From: Bacteroidota bacterium
GTDB taxonomy: Bacteria > Bacteroidota > Bacteroidia > Bacteroidales > B18-G4
Direction: 5' to 3'
NCBI GenBank assembly: GCA_030635045.1
Contig: DAOVZP010000062.1
Coordinates: 1 to 8,036 of the forward strand
DNA length: 8,036 bases
Shown: one piece after another, positions 1-7,287 of the stretch
How the letters are laid out: every line of letters begins with the position of its first letter
Numbering within the stretch: position 1 is the stretch's first letter
Made by a program: the position numbers and the translations under genes
The notes under the pieces: generated by a model
Databases searched by the model: none
What the model was told of the DNA's origin: nothing
The model's input: the letters and a program-made list of their open reading frames with translations, nothing else

Positions 1-1
1 G

Positions 2-82
2 GGCAGGGCCCACAGGATCAGGAAGCGTTCGAACCATATAACACTGGTGCTGGACAGCAAAACAGAATTGGTTGAAAACTAG
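2..82 (+). CDS. rplV: 50S ribosomal protein L22 (uL22), C-terminal fragment
   Basis: Only the last 26 codons are present; the frame runs from position 2 to a TAG at 80-82, and the gene starts outside the window. The visible peptide begins [18 protein letters not shown], which matches the conserved C-terminal strand of L22 (E. coli has GRADRILKRTSHITVVVSD at the same place). L22 binds 23S rRNA and its long hairpin lines the exit tunnel, but that hairpin is not within this fragment. The gene is followed after 26 A-rich bases by rpsC, the normal order. Identity is secure because both the peptide and the position agree. Confidence 0.9.
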   Translation, partial: GRAHRIRKRSNHITLVLDSKTELVEN

Positions 83-108
83 AATATAAAATACAAAAGA
101 TACTATTA

Positions 109-822
109 ATGGGACAAAAAACTAATCCAATAGGACTTCGCTTAGGGATCATCAAAGGATGGGATTCCAACTGGTACGGTGGAAGGAACTTCGGCGACAA
201 ACTGCTTGAGGACCACAAGATCCGCCAATACCTTACCGTCCGTCTGGTAAAGGCCGGGATCTCAAAGATCATCATTGAGCGTACGCTCAAGCTGGTTACC
301 GTTACCATCTTTACTGCCCGTCCGGGTATCATCATTGGTAAAGGCGGCTCCGAAGTGGATAAGCTGAAGGAAGAGTTAAAAAAACTGACCAAAAAAGAGA
401 TTCAGATCAACATCTCCGAGATCAAGCGCCCGGAACTGGATGCAACTATCGTAGCCAACTCCATTGCCAAGCAGATTGAAGGAAGGATCTCTTTCCGTCG
501 TGCTATCAAGACCTCGATCGCCTCCACCATGCGTATTGGCGCTGAAGGTATCAAGGTTGTTATCTCAGGCAGGCTGGGTGGAGCGGAAATGGCCCGCAGC
601 GAGCAATACAAAGACGGCCGTACACCACTGCATACCTTACGTGCCGATATCGACTATGCCAAGGTTGAAGCCCATACCACTTATGGCAGGATCGGTATTA
701 AAGTCTGGATCTGTAAAGGTGAGATTTATGGCAAACCGGAACTGGTTCCGTCACTCAGCGAAGGACAGAAGAAACATGCTCCCAGGAAAGGCGGCGGACG
801 CCCGGGTGGCAGAAGAAGATAA
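109..822 (+). CDS. rpsC: 30S ribosomal protein S3 (uS3)
   Basis: A complete 237-residue S3, a head protein of the small subunit that lies at the mRNA entry channel and contributes to unwinding of structured mRNA. The N-terminus [13 protein letters not shown] is typical. A type II KH RNA-binding domain covers about residues 38-107, with its GXXG loop at G77-K78-G79-G80. The basic residues R130, R131 and K134 correspond to the E. coli helicase-site residues R131, R132 and K135. The C-terminal domain contains [11 protein letters not shown] (153-163) and HTLRADIDY (175-183), both strongly conserved. The tail is Gly/Arg-rich ([10 protein letters not shown]), as in many bacterial S3 proteins. The ATG is preceded by an A/T-rich stretch with no Shine-Dalgarno sequence. 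Length is normal for the family. Confidence 0.98.
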   Translation: MGQKTNPIGLRLGIIKGWDSNWYGGRNFGDKLLEDHKIRQYLTVRLVKAGISKIIIERTLKLVTVTIFTARPGIIIGKGGSEVDKLKEELKKLTKKEIQINISEIKRPELDATIVANSIAKQIEGRISFRRAIKTSIASTMRIGAEGIKVVISGRLGGAEMARSEQYKDGRTPLHTLRADIDYAKVEAHTTYGRIGIKVWICKGEIYGKPELVPSLSEGQKKHAPRKGGGRPGGRRR

Positions 823-853
823 GAGTTTGTATAATATAATAAAACATAAATAA

Positions 854-1273
854 ATGTTACAGCCAAAGAAAACCAAGTACAGAAAGCAGCAGAAAGGCCG
901 CATGAAAGGTAATGCCCAGCGTGGCAATCAGCTTGCCTTTGGTTCTTTCGGCATCAAGGCTATGGAAGAATGCTGGCTCACCGGACGACAGATAGAAGCT
1001 GCTCGTCAGGCTGTTACGCGTCATATGAAACGTGAAGGACAGCTCTGGATCAAGGTTTTTCCTGATAAACCGGTGACAAAAAAGCCTGCGGAAGTACGTA
1101 TGGGTAAAGGAAAAGGTGCACCTGAATATTTCGTTGCAAGGGTTAGCCCCGGCAGGATACTTTTCGAAGCAGAAGGCGTTCCCCTGGATATTGCCAGAGA
1201 GGCCCTGCGACTGGCAGCCCAAAAACTTCCGGTGAAATGTAAATTTGTTGTAAGAAGAGACTACGTTGAATAA
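854..1273 (+). CDS. rplP: 50S ribosomal protein L16 (uL16)
   Basis: A complete 139-residue L16, which binds 23S rRNA near the A-site tRNA elbow and joins late in large subunit assembly. The start [16 protein letters not shown] is the family N-terminus. The conserved loop VRMGKGKG occupies residues 81-88; R82 is the counterpart of E. coli Arg81, which is hydroxylated by the oxygenase YcfD in some bacteria, though nothing here shows that this happens. The C-terminal region contains [15 protein letters not shown] (114-128), the usual helix and turn. The gene follows rpsC after 31 very A/T-rich bases and precedes rpmC by 15. The upstream sequence aaaacataaata before the ATG has no Shine-Dalgarno match. 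Confidence 0.98.
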   Translation: MLQPKKTKYRKQQKGRMKGNAQRGNQLAFGSFGIKAMEECWLTGRQIEAARQAVTRHMKREGQLWIKVFPDKPVTKKPAEVRMGKGKGAPEYFVARVSPGRILFEAEGVPLDIAREALRLAAQKLPVKCKFVVRRDYVE

Positions 1274-1288
1274 TAAACAAGCACAATA

Positions 1289-1498
1289 ATGGAACAGGAA
1301 GTTATCAAAGAACTGGGAACCGTGGAACTGACCGAAAGGTTGGAAGAAGATAAGAAACAGCTGGTTAAGCTTAAGCTGAACCACGCAGTATCTCCACTGG
1401 AAAACCCTAACAAGATCAAGTTTTTTAAAAAAGCCATCGCCAGGATGGAAACCGAGTTGAGAAGAAGACAATTAGAAGAAGACAATAATAATCAATAA
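1289..1498 (+). CDS. rpmC: 50S ribosomal protein L29 (uL29)
   Basis: A 69-residue L29, a small helical-hairpin protein at the peptide exit tunnel. Together with L23 it forms the docking area for signal recognition particle and trigger factor. Residues about 5-35 and 42-62 read as two charged helices ([20 protein letters not shown], then [20 protein letters not shown]), joined by a short turn containing PLENP; this is the family architecture. The C-terminus LEEDNNNQ is a short acidic and Asn-rich tail. Primary sequence is weakly conserved in this family, so the call leans partly on position between rplP and rpsQ, which is invariant. Only one base separates its stop from the rpsQ start, suggesting translational coupling. 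Confidence 0.95.
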   Translation: MEQEVIKELGTVELTERLEEDKKQLVKLKLNHAVSPLENPNKIKFFKKAIARMETELRRRQLEEDNNNQ

Positions 1499-1499
1499 G

Positions 1500-1754
1500 A
1501 TGGAAAGAAATCTTAGAAAAGAAAGAACCGGGGTCATTGTGAGCAACAAGATGGACAAGTCCATCGTAGTGCTGGTTACCCGTAAGGAAAAACATCCTAT
1601 TTACGGGAAATTCGTAAAGAAAAGCACGAAGTTCATTGCCCACGACGAAAAAAATGAATGCAACATCGGAGATACTGTGCTGATCATGGAAACCAGGCCC
1701 CTGAGCAAGAACAAATGCTGGAGGTTAGTAGAAATCGTTGAAAGAGCTAAGTAA
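1500..1754 (+). CDS. rpsQ: 30S ribosomal protein S17 (uS17)
   Basis: A complete 84-residue S17, a primary 16S rRNA-binding protein of the small subunit body with an OB fold. The N-terminal strand [19 protein letters not shown] (6-24) and the family signature [14 protein letters not shown] (57-70) are both clear, and K28-H32 (KEKH) falls in the basic RNA-binding loop region. It starts one base after the rpmC stop and ends two bases before the rplN start, so all three genes are tightly packed and probably coupled in translation. No Shine-Dalgarno sequence can be seen, as the upstream region is the end of rpmC (aataataatcaataag). Length is standard. Confidence 0.98.
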   Translation: MERNLRKERTGVIVSNKMDKSIVVLVTRKEKHPIYGKFVKKSTKFIAHDEKNECNIGDTVLIMETRPLSKNKCWRLVEIVERAK

Positions 1755-1756
1755 AA

Positions 1757-2125
1757 ATGATACAACAAGAATCAAGACTGTCAGTAGCTGATAACAGTGG
1801 TGCAAAAGAAGTACTCTGTATCCGCGTCCTGGGTGGAACCAAAAGAAGGTATGCATCCATCGGCGACCAGATCGTAGTAACTATTAAAAGTGCACTTCCT
1901 TCCGGCAATGTCAAGAAAGGAAGCGTGATCAGAGCGGTTGTGGTCAGAACAAGAAAAGAGATCAGACGCCCGGATGGCTCATATATCCGCTTTGACGACA
2001 ACGCCGTTGTGCTGTTGAATCCGACAGGGGAAATGATCGGAACCCGTATTTTTGGACCCGTTGCCAGGGAATTAAGGGATAAGAAATTTATGAAAATCGT
2101 TTCTCTGGCACCTGAAGTGCTTTAA
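1757..2125 (+). CDS. rplN: 50S ribosomal protein L14 (uL14)
   Basis: A complete 122-residue L14, exactly the usual bacterial length. It sits on the subunit interface, takes part in the intersubunit bridge with 16S rRNA, and is the known docking site of the silencing factor RsfS. The N-terminus [19 protein letters not shown] is nearly universal. The family signature covers about residues 60-86 (AVVVRTRKE, then [15 protein letters not shown]), and the C-terminal [13 protein letters not shown] (95-107) is also typical. It is conventionally the first gene of the spc operon, but here it follows rpsQ after only two bases, so no separate promoter can fit in the gap. Any promoter would have to lie inside rpsQ, and none is apparent. 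Confidence 0.99.
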   Translation: MIQQESRLSVADNSGAKEVLCIRVLGGTKRRYASIGDQIVVTIKSALPSGNVKKGSVIRAVVVRTRKEIRRPDGSYIRFDDNAVVLLNPTGEMIGTRIFGPVARELRDKKFMKIVSLAPEVL

Positions 2126-2144
2126 CAGGAAAAAAATATTAAAC

Positions 2145-2468
2145 ATGGCAAGTAAGATACATATTAAGAAAGGCGATACGGTGATGGTTATTACCGGCGA
2201 ATCAAAAGGCATGCAGGGAAGGGTACTCGTAGTAGACCCTAAAGCCTACAAAGCCATCGTAGAAGGTGCGAACCAGGTAAGCAAGCACACCAAGCCAAAT
2301 GCCGACAATCCTAAGGGTGGAATCCTAAAAAAGGAAGCCTTTATCCATATTTCCAATCTGAAACTGGTTGACGGAAAAGGAACCGCCACCAGGATTAAAA
2401 GGGAAATAGATGAAAAGACCAACAAAACCGTCAGGGTTTCAAAAAAATCAGGGGAGGTCATTAAATAA
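2145..2468 (+). CDS. rplX: 50S ribosomal protein L24 (uL24)
   Basis: A complete 107-residue L24, an assembly-initiating protein that binds the 5' part of 23S rRNA and later sits near the tunnel exit. The KOW motif occupies about residues 7-30 ([20 protein letters not shown]) with the invariant glycines in place. The following [12 protein letters not shown] (41-52) and [15 protein letters not shown] (58-72) are the usual L24 core. The C-terminal 30 residues are lysine-rich and variable. Its stop overlaps the rplE start by one base (TAATG at 2466-2470), and its last codons contain the GGAGGT that appears to serve rplE. The gene starts 19 bases after rplN with an A-rich region upstream and no ribosome binding site. 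Confidence 0.98.
   Translation: MASKIHIKKGDTVMVITGESKGMQGRVLVVDPKAYKAIVEGANQVSKHTKPNADNPKGGILKKEAFIHISNLKLVDGKGTATRIKREIDEKTNKTVRVSKKSGEVIK
2453..2458 (+). promoter_or_regulatory. Shine-Dalgarno sequence for rplE, inside rplX
   Basis: GGAGGT matches the full anti-Shine-Dalgarno core and lies 9 bases before the rplE ATG at 2468, a workable spacing. It is embedded in the Gly-Glu-Val codons near the end of rplX, so it could be a by-product of the protein sequence. It stands out because most other starts in this window have A/T-rich leaders with no such match. Together with the one-base stop/start overlap it suggests coupled translation of L24 and L5. Function is inferred. Confidence 0.5.
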
Positions 2469-3025
2469 TGGAATATACACCAAGACTTAAAAGCAAGTAC
2501 TTCGACGAGATCGTTCCTGCGCTAACCAAGCAGTTTGCATACAGGAACCATATGGAGGTACCTAAGATCCAGAAGATCTCTGTGAACCAGGGACTCGGCA
2601 AGGCTATTGTTGACAAGAAACTCCTCGATAAAGGTCTGGAAGAAATGACTATTATCACAGGACAACGTGCCGTTGCCACAAAGTCAAAGAAAGATATCTC
2701 AAACTTTAAGCTCCGTAAAGGAATGCCTATCGGAGTCAGGGTTACCCTGAGGGGTGATAAGATGTACGAATTCCTTGACAGGCTTGTGGCTGTTGCCATT
2801 CCCAGGGTCAGAGACTTCAGGGGTATCAGTGACAAAGGCTTCGACGGAAGAGGCAATTATACTTTCGGTGTTACGGAACAGATCATCTTTCCTGAGATCG
2901 ATATCGATAAAATTGGTGAGATCAATGGAATGGATATCACCATCGTTACTTCTGCCAGAACCGACAAGGAAGCTATGGCATTATTAAAAGAATTTGGATT
3001 ACCGTTTAAAAATCAAAACAGTTAG
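2468..3025 (+). CDS. rplE: 50S ribosomal protein L5 (uL5)
   Basis: A complete 185-residue L5, which binds 5S rRNA with L18 in the central protuberance and contacts P-site tRNA and the small subunit head. The N-terminal signature [16 protein letters not shown] lies at 31-46. The conserved block [21 protein letters not shown] occupies roughly 63-83, [11 protein letters not shown] lies at 111-121, and the C-terminal [20 protein letters not shown] at 154-173. All are in the usual order and the length is near the family norm of about 180. Its ATG overlaps the rplX stop by one base and has a GGAGGT upstream. In E. coli S8 represses the spc mRNA by binding near the start of this gene; I could not recognise an equivalent structure here. 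Confidence 0.98.
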   Translation: MEYTPRLKSKYFDEIVPALTKQFAYRNHMEVPKIQKISVNQGLGKAIVDKKLLDKGLEEMTIITGQRAVATKSKKDISNFKLRKGMPIGVRVTLRGDKMYEFLDRLVAVAIPRVRDFRGISDKGFDGRGNYTFGVTEQIIFPEIDIDKIGEINGMDITIVTSARTDKEAMALLKEFGLPFKNQNS

Positions 3026-3028
3026 AAT

Positions 3029-3298
3029 ATGGCTAAGGAATCAATGAAGGCCCGTGAAGTGAAAAGGGCAAAGCTCGTGGCAAAATATGCTAAAAAAAGA
3101 GCAGAGCTGCTTGCAAATGGCGACTACGCCGGATTGCAAAAACTTCCGAAAAACGCATCCCCGGTACGTATGCATAACAGATGCAGCCTCACCGGAAGGC
3201 CTAAAGGATATATGCGTCAATTCGGTGTTTCACGTATCAACTTCAGGGAAATGGCCTTACAGGGCCTCATCCCGGGAATTAGAAAAGCTAGCTGGTAA
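3029..3298 (+). CDS. rpsN: 30S ribosomal protein S14 (uS14), zinc-free form
   Basis: A complete 89-residue S14, a late-assembling protein of the small subunit head next to S3 and S10. The N-terminus [16 protein letters not shown] and the C-terminus [31 protein letters not shown] end (split here at 63-89) are diagnostic. Zinc-binding S14 has two CXXC pairs; here only C52 remains, in [11 protein letters not shown] (50-60), and the second position of that pair is T55, so the protein cannot hold a standard four-cysteine zinc site. At 89 residues it is longer than the zinc form (about 61) and shorter than E. coli S14 (101), the difference lying around residues 30-40. It starts 3 bases after the rplE stop. 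Confidence 0.97.
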   Translation: MAKESMKAREVKRAKLVAKYAKKRAELLANGDYAGLQKLPKNASPVRMHNRCSLTGRPKGYMRQFGVSRINFREMALQGLIPGIRKASW

Positions 3299-3318
3299 TA
3301 TATTAAAGAATAAGTGAG

Positions 3319-3720
3319 ATGACAGATCCAATTGCAGATTATTTGACCAGGCTCAGGAATGCAGTGCTGGCAAACCACAGGATTGTAGAGATCCCGGCCT
3401 CCAATATCAAAAAGGACATCACCAAGATATTGCACGAGAAGGGATATATCCTGAACTATAAATTCGTTGATGATGATGACACTGTGCAGGGCATCATTAA
3501 GATTGCACTGAAGTATCACCCTGTGACAAAACAGGCAGCCATCAACAAACTCGACCGGATCAGTAAGCCCGGTCTTAGAAAATATGTCCGGGCCGACAAA
3601 CTCCCGAGAGTTTTGAACGGGCTTGGCATTGCCATCCTTTCAACTTCCAAAGGTGTGATGACCGATAAAGAAGCAAGGGATGAAAAGGTTGGCGGTGAAA
3701 TTTTATGTTACGTAAGTTAA
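3319..3720 (+). CDS. rpsH: 30S ribosomal protein S8 (uS8)
   Basis: A complete 133-residue S8, a primary binder of the 16S rRNA central domain and, in E. coli, the translational repressor of the spc operon. The N-terminus [15 protein letters not shown] is canonical. [11 protein letters not shown] (80-90) precedes the family signature [18 protein letters not shown] at 103-120, and the end [10 protein letters not shown] (124-133) is typical, with the C-terminal domain that contacts helix 21. A run of four aspartates at 51-54 (VDDDDTVQG) sits in the variable loop between the two domains. The gap before it is 20 bases, with gaataagtgag before the ATG and only a weak GTGAG match. Whether S8 regulates this operon as in E. 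coli cannot be seen. Confidence 0.98.
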   Translation: MTDPIADYLTRLRNAVLANHRIVEIPASNIKKDITKILHEKGYILNYKFVDDDDTVQGIIKIALKYHPVTKQAAINKLDRISKPGLRKYVRADKLPRVLNGLGIAILSTSKGVMTDKEARDEKVGGEILCYVS

Positions 3721-3723
3721 TAC

Positions 3724-3728
3724 AGGAG
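3724..3728 (+). promoter_or_regulatory. Shine-Dalgarno sequence for rplF
   Basis: AGGAG lies in the 16-base gap between rpsH and rplF, with 8 bases between it and the ATG at 3737, the textbook spacing. Unlike the one before rplE it is not in coding sequence, so it is not forced by a protein. It contrasts with the A/T-rich leaders of nearly all neighbouring genes and also fixes the rplF start. Function is inferred from sequence match and spacing only. Confidence 0.6.
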
Positions 3729-3736
3729 TAAAAGAT

Positions 3737-4291
3737 ATGTCACGTATAGGAAAATTACCCATCACTGTTCCGGAAGGTGTTGAGATCAACATCTCAGACG
3801 ATAATATGGTGACCGTGAAAGGTAAACTCGGAGAACTGCAACAGCAGATCAATAAGGATATGGACCTTAAGGTAGAAGACGGCACACTGAGAATAGGAAG
3901 GCCCAGTGATTCAAAAGATCACAAGGCACTACACGGTCTTAGCAGGGCCCTGGTAAACAACATGGTTATAGGAGTTTCTGAAGGCTACACGATCATACAG
4001 GAACTTGTTGGTGTAGGGTATAAAGCAAATGCTAAAGGACAGGTTCTGGAATTGGCACTGGGATATTCTCACAGTATCTTTCTGGAACTCCCTCAGGAGG
4101 TCTCAATAGAAACTGTTACTGAAAGGGGAAAGAATCCTACGATCACATTGAAATCACACGACAAACAGCTTATCGGCCAGGTCGCAGCCAAGATCAGGTC
4201 ATTCCGTAAACCTGAACCATATAAGGGTAAAGGGATACTGTTCCAGGGCGAGCAGATCAGGAGAAAAGCCGGTAAAGCAGCTGCAGAATAA
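3737..4291 (+). CDS. rplF: 50S ribosomal protein L6 (uL6)
   Basis: A complete 184-residue L6, located near the GTPase-associated region and the sarcin-ricin loop of the large subunit. The two duplicated L6 domains are visible: the first at about 1-82, starting MSRIGKLPITVPEGVEI with VTVKGKLG at 25-32, and the second at about 83-175, with GVGYKA (92-97) and LALGYSH (106-112). The signature PEPYKGKGI lies at 159-167 and is followed by GEQIRRKAGKAA. Length is normal. It begins 16 bases after rpsH and, unusually for this window, with a well-placed AGGAG. The 33 bases after it are the longest gap in the window and are A/T-rich, with no hairpin or promoter recognised. Confidence 0.98.
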   Translation: MSRIGKLPITVPEGVEINISDDNMVTVKGKLGELQQQINKDMDLKVEDGTLRIGRPSDSKDHKALHGLSRALVNNMVIGVSEGYTIIQELVGVGYKANAKGQVLELALGYSHSIFLELPQEVSIETVTERGKNPTITLKSHDKQLIGQVAAKIRSFRKPEPYKGKGILFQGEQIRRKAGKAAAE

Positions 4292-4324
4292 TATTTAGCT
4301 AAGAATAAATAAAATCCTGAAAGG

Positions 4325-4693
4325 ATGAAGAAGATAAAAGACAGGAAAGAGTACAGAAGGTACAGGATCAAAATGCGGATCAGAAATTCCATCACCCCCG
4401 GAACTGCAAGCCTCCCAAGGTTTACTGTTTTCAGGAGCAATAAAGGAATCTATGCCCAGTTGATCGACGATGCAGAGGGAACAACCCTTGTTTCTGCATC
4501 ATCCCGTGAAAAAGGGATCGTTGAAAAAAAGGTACCTAAGATCGAGCAGGCCAAACTGGTCGGACTATTGATCGCGGAAAAAGCAAAAGAAGCAGGAATC
4601 CAGCAAGTTATTTTCGACAGGAACGGATACCTGTATCATGGAAGAATTAAATCATTGGCAGAAGCTGCCAGAGAAGGCGGACTTAAATTTTAA
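4325..4693 (+). CDS. rplR: 50S ribosomal protein L18 (uL18)
   Basis: A complete 122-residue L18, which carries 5S rRNA into the central protuberance together with L5. The basic N-terminal tail ([19 protein letters not shown], 2-20) is followed by [19 protein letters not shown] (31-49), the core family motif. The C-terminal block [20 protein letters not shown] (97-116) and the end EGGLKF are strongly conserved. AAAGG directly abuts the ATG, too close to act as a Shine-Dalgarno sequence at normal spacing. The start is nonetheless sound because the residues just after it form the expected basic tail. The gene ends 6 bases before the preferred start of rpsE. Confidence 0.98.
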   Translation: MKKIKDRKEYRRYRIKMRIRNSITPGTASLPRFTVFRSNKGIYAQLIDDAEGTTLVSASSREKGIVEKKVPKIEQAKLVGLLIAEKAKEAGIQQVIFDRNGYLYHGRIKSLAEAAREGGLKF

Positions 4694-4699
4694 TTGATT

Positions 4700-5218
4700 A
4701 TGTCAAACGTTAACGTTAAAAGAGTAAAATCAAGCGAGATCGAGTTTAAAGACAGGCTCGTCAGCATACAGCGTGTTACCAAAGTTACCAAAGGTGGCAG
4801 GACTTTTAGTTTTTCTGCCATTGTGGTAGTTGGAAACGAGAACGGTGTTGTAGGCCATGGCCTCGGTAAGGCAAAAGAAGTTACTTCTGCCATTGCCAAA
4901 GGCATTGATGATGCCAAGAAAAACCTCGTCAAGGTACCGGTACTCAAGGGAACCATCCCTCACGAACAAACCGGAAAATACAGTGGTGCACAGGTTTTCA
5001 TCAAGCCGGCTGCTCCGGGTACCGGTGTAATTGCCGGTGGTGCAATGCGTGCCGTACTCGAAAGCGTAGGTATTAAAGATGTGCTCGCGAAATCCAAAGG
5101 ATCATCAAACCCTCACTCTGTGGTAAAAGCAACCATCGATGCACTCGTTAAGCTTCGGGATGCCCATACCATAGCAGAACTCAGAGGAATTGATGTTAAC
5201 AAGGTGTTCAACGGCTAA
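4700..5218 (+). CDS. rpsE: 30S ribosomal protein S5 (uS5)
   Basis: A 172-residue S5, which with S3 and S4 surrounds the mRNA entry channel and affects decoding accuracy; its N-terminal loop is the site of spectinomycin resistance changes in E. coli. The N-terminal dsRBD-like domain covers about 14-77, with [25 protein letters not shown] sequence at 25-45 (the lysine-rich loop is K28-R34) and [12 protein letters not shown] at 50-61. The C-terminal domain has [19 protein letters not shown] (103-121) and [11 protein letters not shown] (134-144). A TTG at 4694, directly after the rplR stop, would add two residues; the ATG at 4700 is preferred because MSNV-type starts fit the family and ATG is used everywhere else here. 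A 12-base perfect palindrome falls at codons 3-6. Confidence 0.97.
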   Translation: MSNVNVKRVKSSEIEFKDRLVSIQRVTKVTKGGRTFSFSAIVVVGNENGVVGHGLGKAKEVTSAIAKGIDDAKKNLVKVPVLKGTIPHEQTGKYSGAQVFIKPAAPGTGVIAGGAMRAVLESVGIKDVLAKSKGSSNPHSVVKATIDALVKLRDAHTIAELRGIDVNKVFNG

Positions 5219-5249
5219 AAATATTTCTGTAAAGCAATTTGTAAGCACA

Positions 5250-5435
5250 ATGAAAAAACTCAGAATAAAACAGGTAAGAAGCGGCATTGGAAGGCCGGAA
5301 CGCCAGAAAAGGACGCTCACAGCCCTGGGATTTAAGAGATTAAACCAAACTATCGAAGTGGAAGTTTCTCCTCAGGTCCAGGGAATGATCAATAAGGTAT
5401 TGCACCTGATTGAAATTGTAGAAGATAAAAAATAA
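5250..5435 (+). CDS. rpmD: 50S ribosomal protein L30 (uL30)
   Basis: A 61-residue L30, a small ferredoxin-like large subunit protein; some bacterial lineages lack it, but it is present here. LRIKQVRSGIGRPERQKRTL (4-23) and ALGFKRLNQTIEVE (25-38) are the family's core, ending with GMINKVLHLIEIVED (45-59). The frame is open upstream to 5190, inside rpsE, but the extra residues (including ISVKQFVST) do not belong to the family. The ATG at 5250, 31 bases after the rpsE stop, gives the usual size of about 60. The leader gtaagcaca has no Shine-Dalgarno match. It is followed by rplO after 19 A-rich bases, the normal order. Confidence 0.95.
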   Translation: MKKLRIKQVRSGIGRPERQKRTLTALGFKRLNQTIEVEVSPQVQGMINKVLHLIEIVEDKK

Positions 5436-5454
5436 CAGCATAAACAGATAAAAA

Positions 5455-5901
5455 ATGGATTTAAGTAATCTTAAACCGGCCAAAGGTTCAACAAAGAACA
5501 GAAAGCGTATTGCCCGCGGTCAGGGCTCTGGCAAAGGCGGCACTTCCACACGTGGCCATAAAGGCGCGAAATCCAGGTCAGGATATAGCAGAAAGCCAGG
5601 ATTTGAAGGTGGACAAATGCCATTGTACAGGCGTGTACCTAAATTCGGGTTCAAGAATATCAACAGGGTGGAATACCACGGTATCAATATAGACACCCTT
5701 CAGAAACTGGCTGAGGATAAAAAGCTTAAAAGTATTGATCAGAAGGTGCTCGTCGATAACGGACTGGCTTCCAAGAAAGATCTCATTAAGATCCTCGGAC
5801 GTGGAGAACTCAGCATGAAGCTTGAAGTAAAAGCACATGCATTTTCTGAAAAAGCAATCAGTGCAATTGAAGCCCAGGGTGGCGTTGCCATAAAACTTTA
5901 A
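5455..5901 (+). CDS. rplO: 50S ribosomal protein L15 (uL15)
   Basis: A complete 148-residue L15, a late-assembly 23S rRNA-binding protein with a long unfolded basic N-terminal arm reaching into the subunit. The arm is visible as the Gly/Arg/Lys-rich region at about 10-47 ([20 protein letters not shown] at 21-40), followed by [18 protein letters not shown] at 49-66. The C-terminal globular domain carries the family signature [19 protein letters not shown] at 113-131 and ends [12 protein letters not shown]. Length is typical. Five bases separate its stop from secY, the conserved rplO-secY link seen across bacteria, so the two are likely translated in a coupled way. The leader is A-rich (cagataaaaa) without a Shine-Dalgarno match. 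Confidence 0.98.
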   Translation: MDLSNLKPAKGSTKNRKRIARGQGSGKGGTSTRGHKGAKSRSGYSRKPGFEGGQMPLYRRVPKFGFKNINRVEYHGINIDTLQKLAEDKKLKSIDQKVLVDNGLASKKDLIKILGRGELSMKLEVKAHAFSEKAISAIEAQGGVAIKL

Positions 5902-5906
5902 CTTTA

Positions 5907-7271
5907 ATGAAAAGGTTAATACAAACAATACGAAATATTTATAAGATAGAGGAACTCAGGAACCGGATCCTTTATACCATTGGTATTATCCTGATCTATC
6001 GCCTGGGCTCGTATGTTGTGCTCCCCGGTGTGAACCCCTCTGAGCTTGCAGGCATGGAGGCCCAAGCAAGTGGCTCAGGCCTCATGGGACTGCTGGACAT
6101 GTTCTCCGGAGGTTCATTCTCTCGTGCATCAATCTTCGCCCTTGGGATCATGCCTTACATTTCTGCATCTATTGTGGTGCAGTTGTTGGGTATGGCTATC
6201 CCCTACTTCCAAAAGTTACAGAAAGAAGGAGAAAGCGGAAGGAAGAAGATCAACCAGATTACTCGTTACCTGACCATACTGATCACCGGTTTCCAGGCAC
6301 AGGCGTATATCGCCAACCTGGTAAGCCAGCTGCGTAGCCCCGATGGATCGATCACCGCAATCATGCCTTTTGAAGGCACCATGGTGTCGCCATTCTTCTG
6401 GGTGTCGTCAACAGTGATACTGATATCAGGGACCATGTTCGTGATGTGGCTGGGTGAAAGGATCACCGATAAAGGTATCGGAAACGGTATTTCACTGATC
6501 ATTATGATCGGAATCATTGCCCGCCTGCCCTTTGCATTGGTCGGGGAATTTATTTCCCGTCTTGAAGAGCAAGGTGGAGGACTGGTGTATTTCATCATTG
6601 AGATCGCAATACTGGTATTCGTTATCCTGCTTACCATTCTACTGGTACAGGGAACACGGCGGATCCCGGTACAATATGCCAAACGGATCGTTGGTAATAA
6701 ACAATATGGCGGAGTACGCCAGTATATCCCACTGAAAGTGAATGCTGCCGGTGTAATGCCTATCATCTTCGCACAGGCGATCATGTTCCTGCCCCTCACG
6801 GTGGCCGGGTTTACAAACACTAATATGTCAGGTTTTATTTCCGCATTTTCCAACATCAACGGATTCTGGTACAACATGGTATTCTTCTTTATGATCCTGT
6901 TGTTTACATATTTCTATACAGCGATTACGATCAACCCCAGCCAGATGGCTGAAGATATGAAAAAGAACGGGGGCTTTATTCCCGGTGTAAAACCGGGTCG
7001 AAAAACCGCCGAATTTATAGATAATGTAATGTCGAAGATCACACTCCCTGGATCTATGTTCCTGGGGCTGGTGGCCATCATGCCTGCACTTGTGGTGCAG
7101 ATCGGGGTGAACCAGCAGTTTGCACAGTTCTACGGAGGTACTTCATTGCTTATCCTTGTAGGTGTAGTGCTGGATACGCTCCAGCAAGTTGAAAGCCACC
7201 TGCTGATGAGGCATTACGACGGGCTGACAAAATCAGGCCGTATCAAAGGAAGGTCTTCATTTAGTATGTAA
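5907..7271 (+). CDS. secY: Protein translocase channel subunit SecY
   Basis: A complete 454-residue SecY, the pore-forming subunit of the SecYEG translocon in the inner membrane. Ten membrane segments can be placed roughly at 20-38, 76-98, 118-139, 162-182, 191-215, 225-249, 277-300, 322-342, 378-402 and 410-428. The plug region follows the first segment (about 60-73, MGLLDMFSGGSFSR). The conserved cytoplasmic loop RRIPVQYAKR lies at 251-260. The loop between segments 8 and 9 (342-372) has INPSQMAEDMKKNGGFIPG and then PGRKTAEFID, with R365 probably matching the SecA-contacting E. coli R357. Length is near the family norm of about 440. The start ATG lies 5 bases after rplO with an A/T-rich leader (aacttta). 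Confidence 0.98.
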   Translation: MKRLIQTIRNIYKIEELRNRILYTIGIILIYRLGSYVVLPGVNPSELAGMEAQASGSGLMGLLDMFSGGSFSRASIFALGIMPYISASIVVQLLGMAIPYFQKLQKEGESGRKKINQITRYLTILITGFQAQAYIANLVSQLRSPDGSITAIMPFEGTMVSPFFWVSSTVILISGTMFVMWLGERITDKGIGNGISLIIMIGIIARLPFALVGEFISRLEEQGGGLVYFIIEIAILVFVILLTILLVQGTRRIPVQYAKRIVGNKQYGGVRQYIPLKVNAAGVMPIIFAQAIMFLPLTVAGFTNTNMSGFISAFSNINGFWYNMVFFFMILLFTYFYTAITINPSQMAEDMKKNGGFIPGVKPGRKTAEFIDNVMSKITLPGSMFLGLVAIMPALVVQIGVNQQFAQFYGGTSLLILVGVVLDTLQQVESHLLMRHYDGLTKSGRIKGRSSFSM

Positions 7272-7287
7272 TGCCAATACACCGGTA

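Noticed and set aside
823..853. TTTG followed by TATAAT in the A/T-rich rpsC-rplP gap, resembling a promoter
   Set aside because: The TATAAT at 831-836 has no matching -35 element, and Bacteroidota promoters use TTTG near -33 with TAnnTTTG near -7, of which the second part is missing. The gap is simply A/T-rich, as others here are.
464..853. Plus-strand open frame of 129 codons overlapping the end of rpsC
   Set aside because: It is in another frame of the conserved S3 C-terminal domain and has no family features.
857..1471. Open frame of 204 codons on the minus strand, opposite rplP and rpmC
   Set aside because: It spans two certain genes and an intergenic gap, its Phe/Cys-rich translation has no recognisable domain, and there is no start region or context for it.
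4292..4324. Longest gap (33 bases, rplF-rplR) as a possible terminator or promoter
   Set aside because: No stem with a T run and no recognisable promoter elements; the operon order continues normally across it.
6266..6877. Open frame of 203 codons on the minus strand, inside secY
   Set aside because: It lies wholly within the well-supported secY gene and its translation resembles no family. Long antisense frames are expected opposite such codon use.
7272..7287. ACCGGT palindrome in the secY-map gap
   Set aside because: Six bases is too short to form a terminator or operator on its own, and there is no T run after it.
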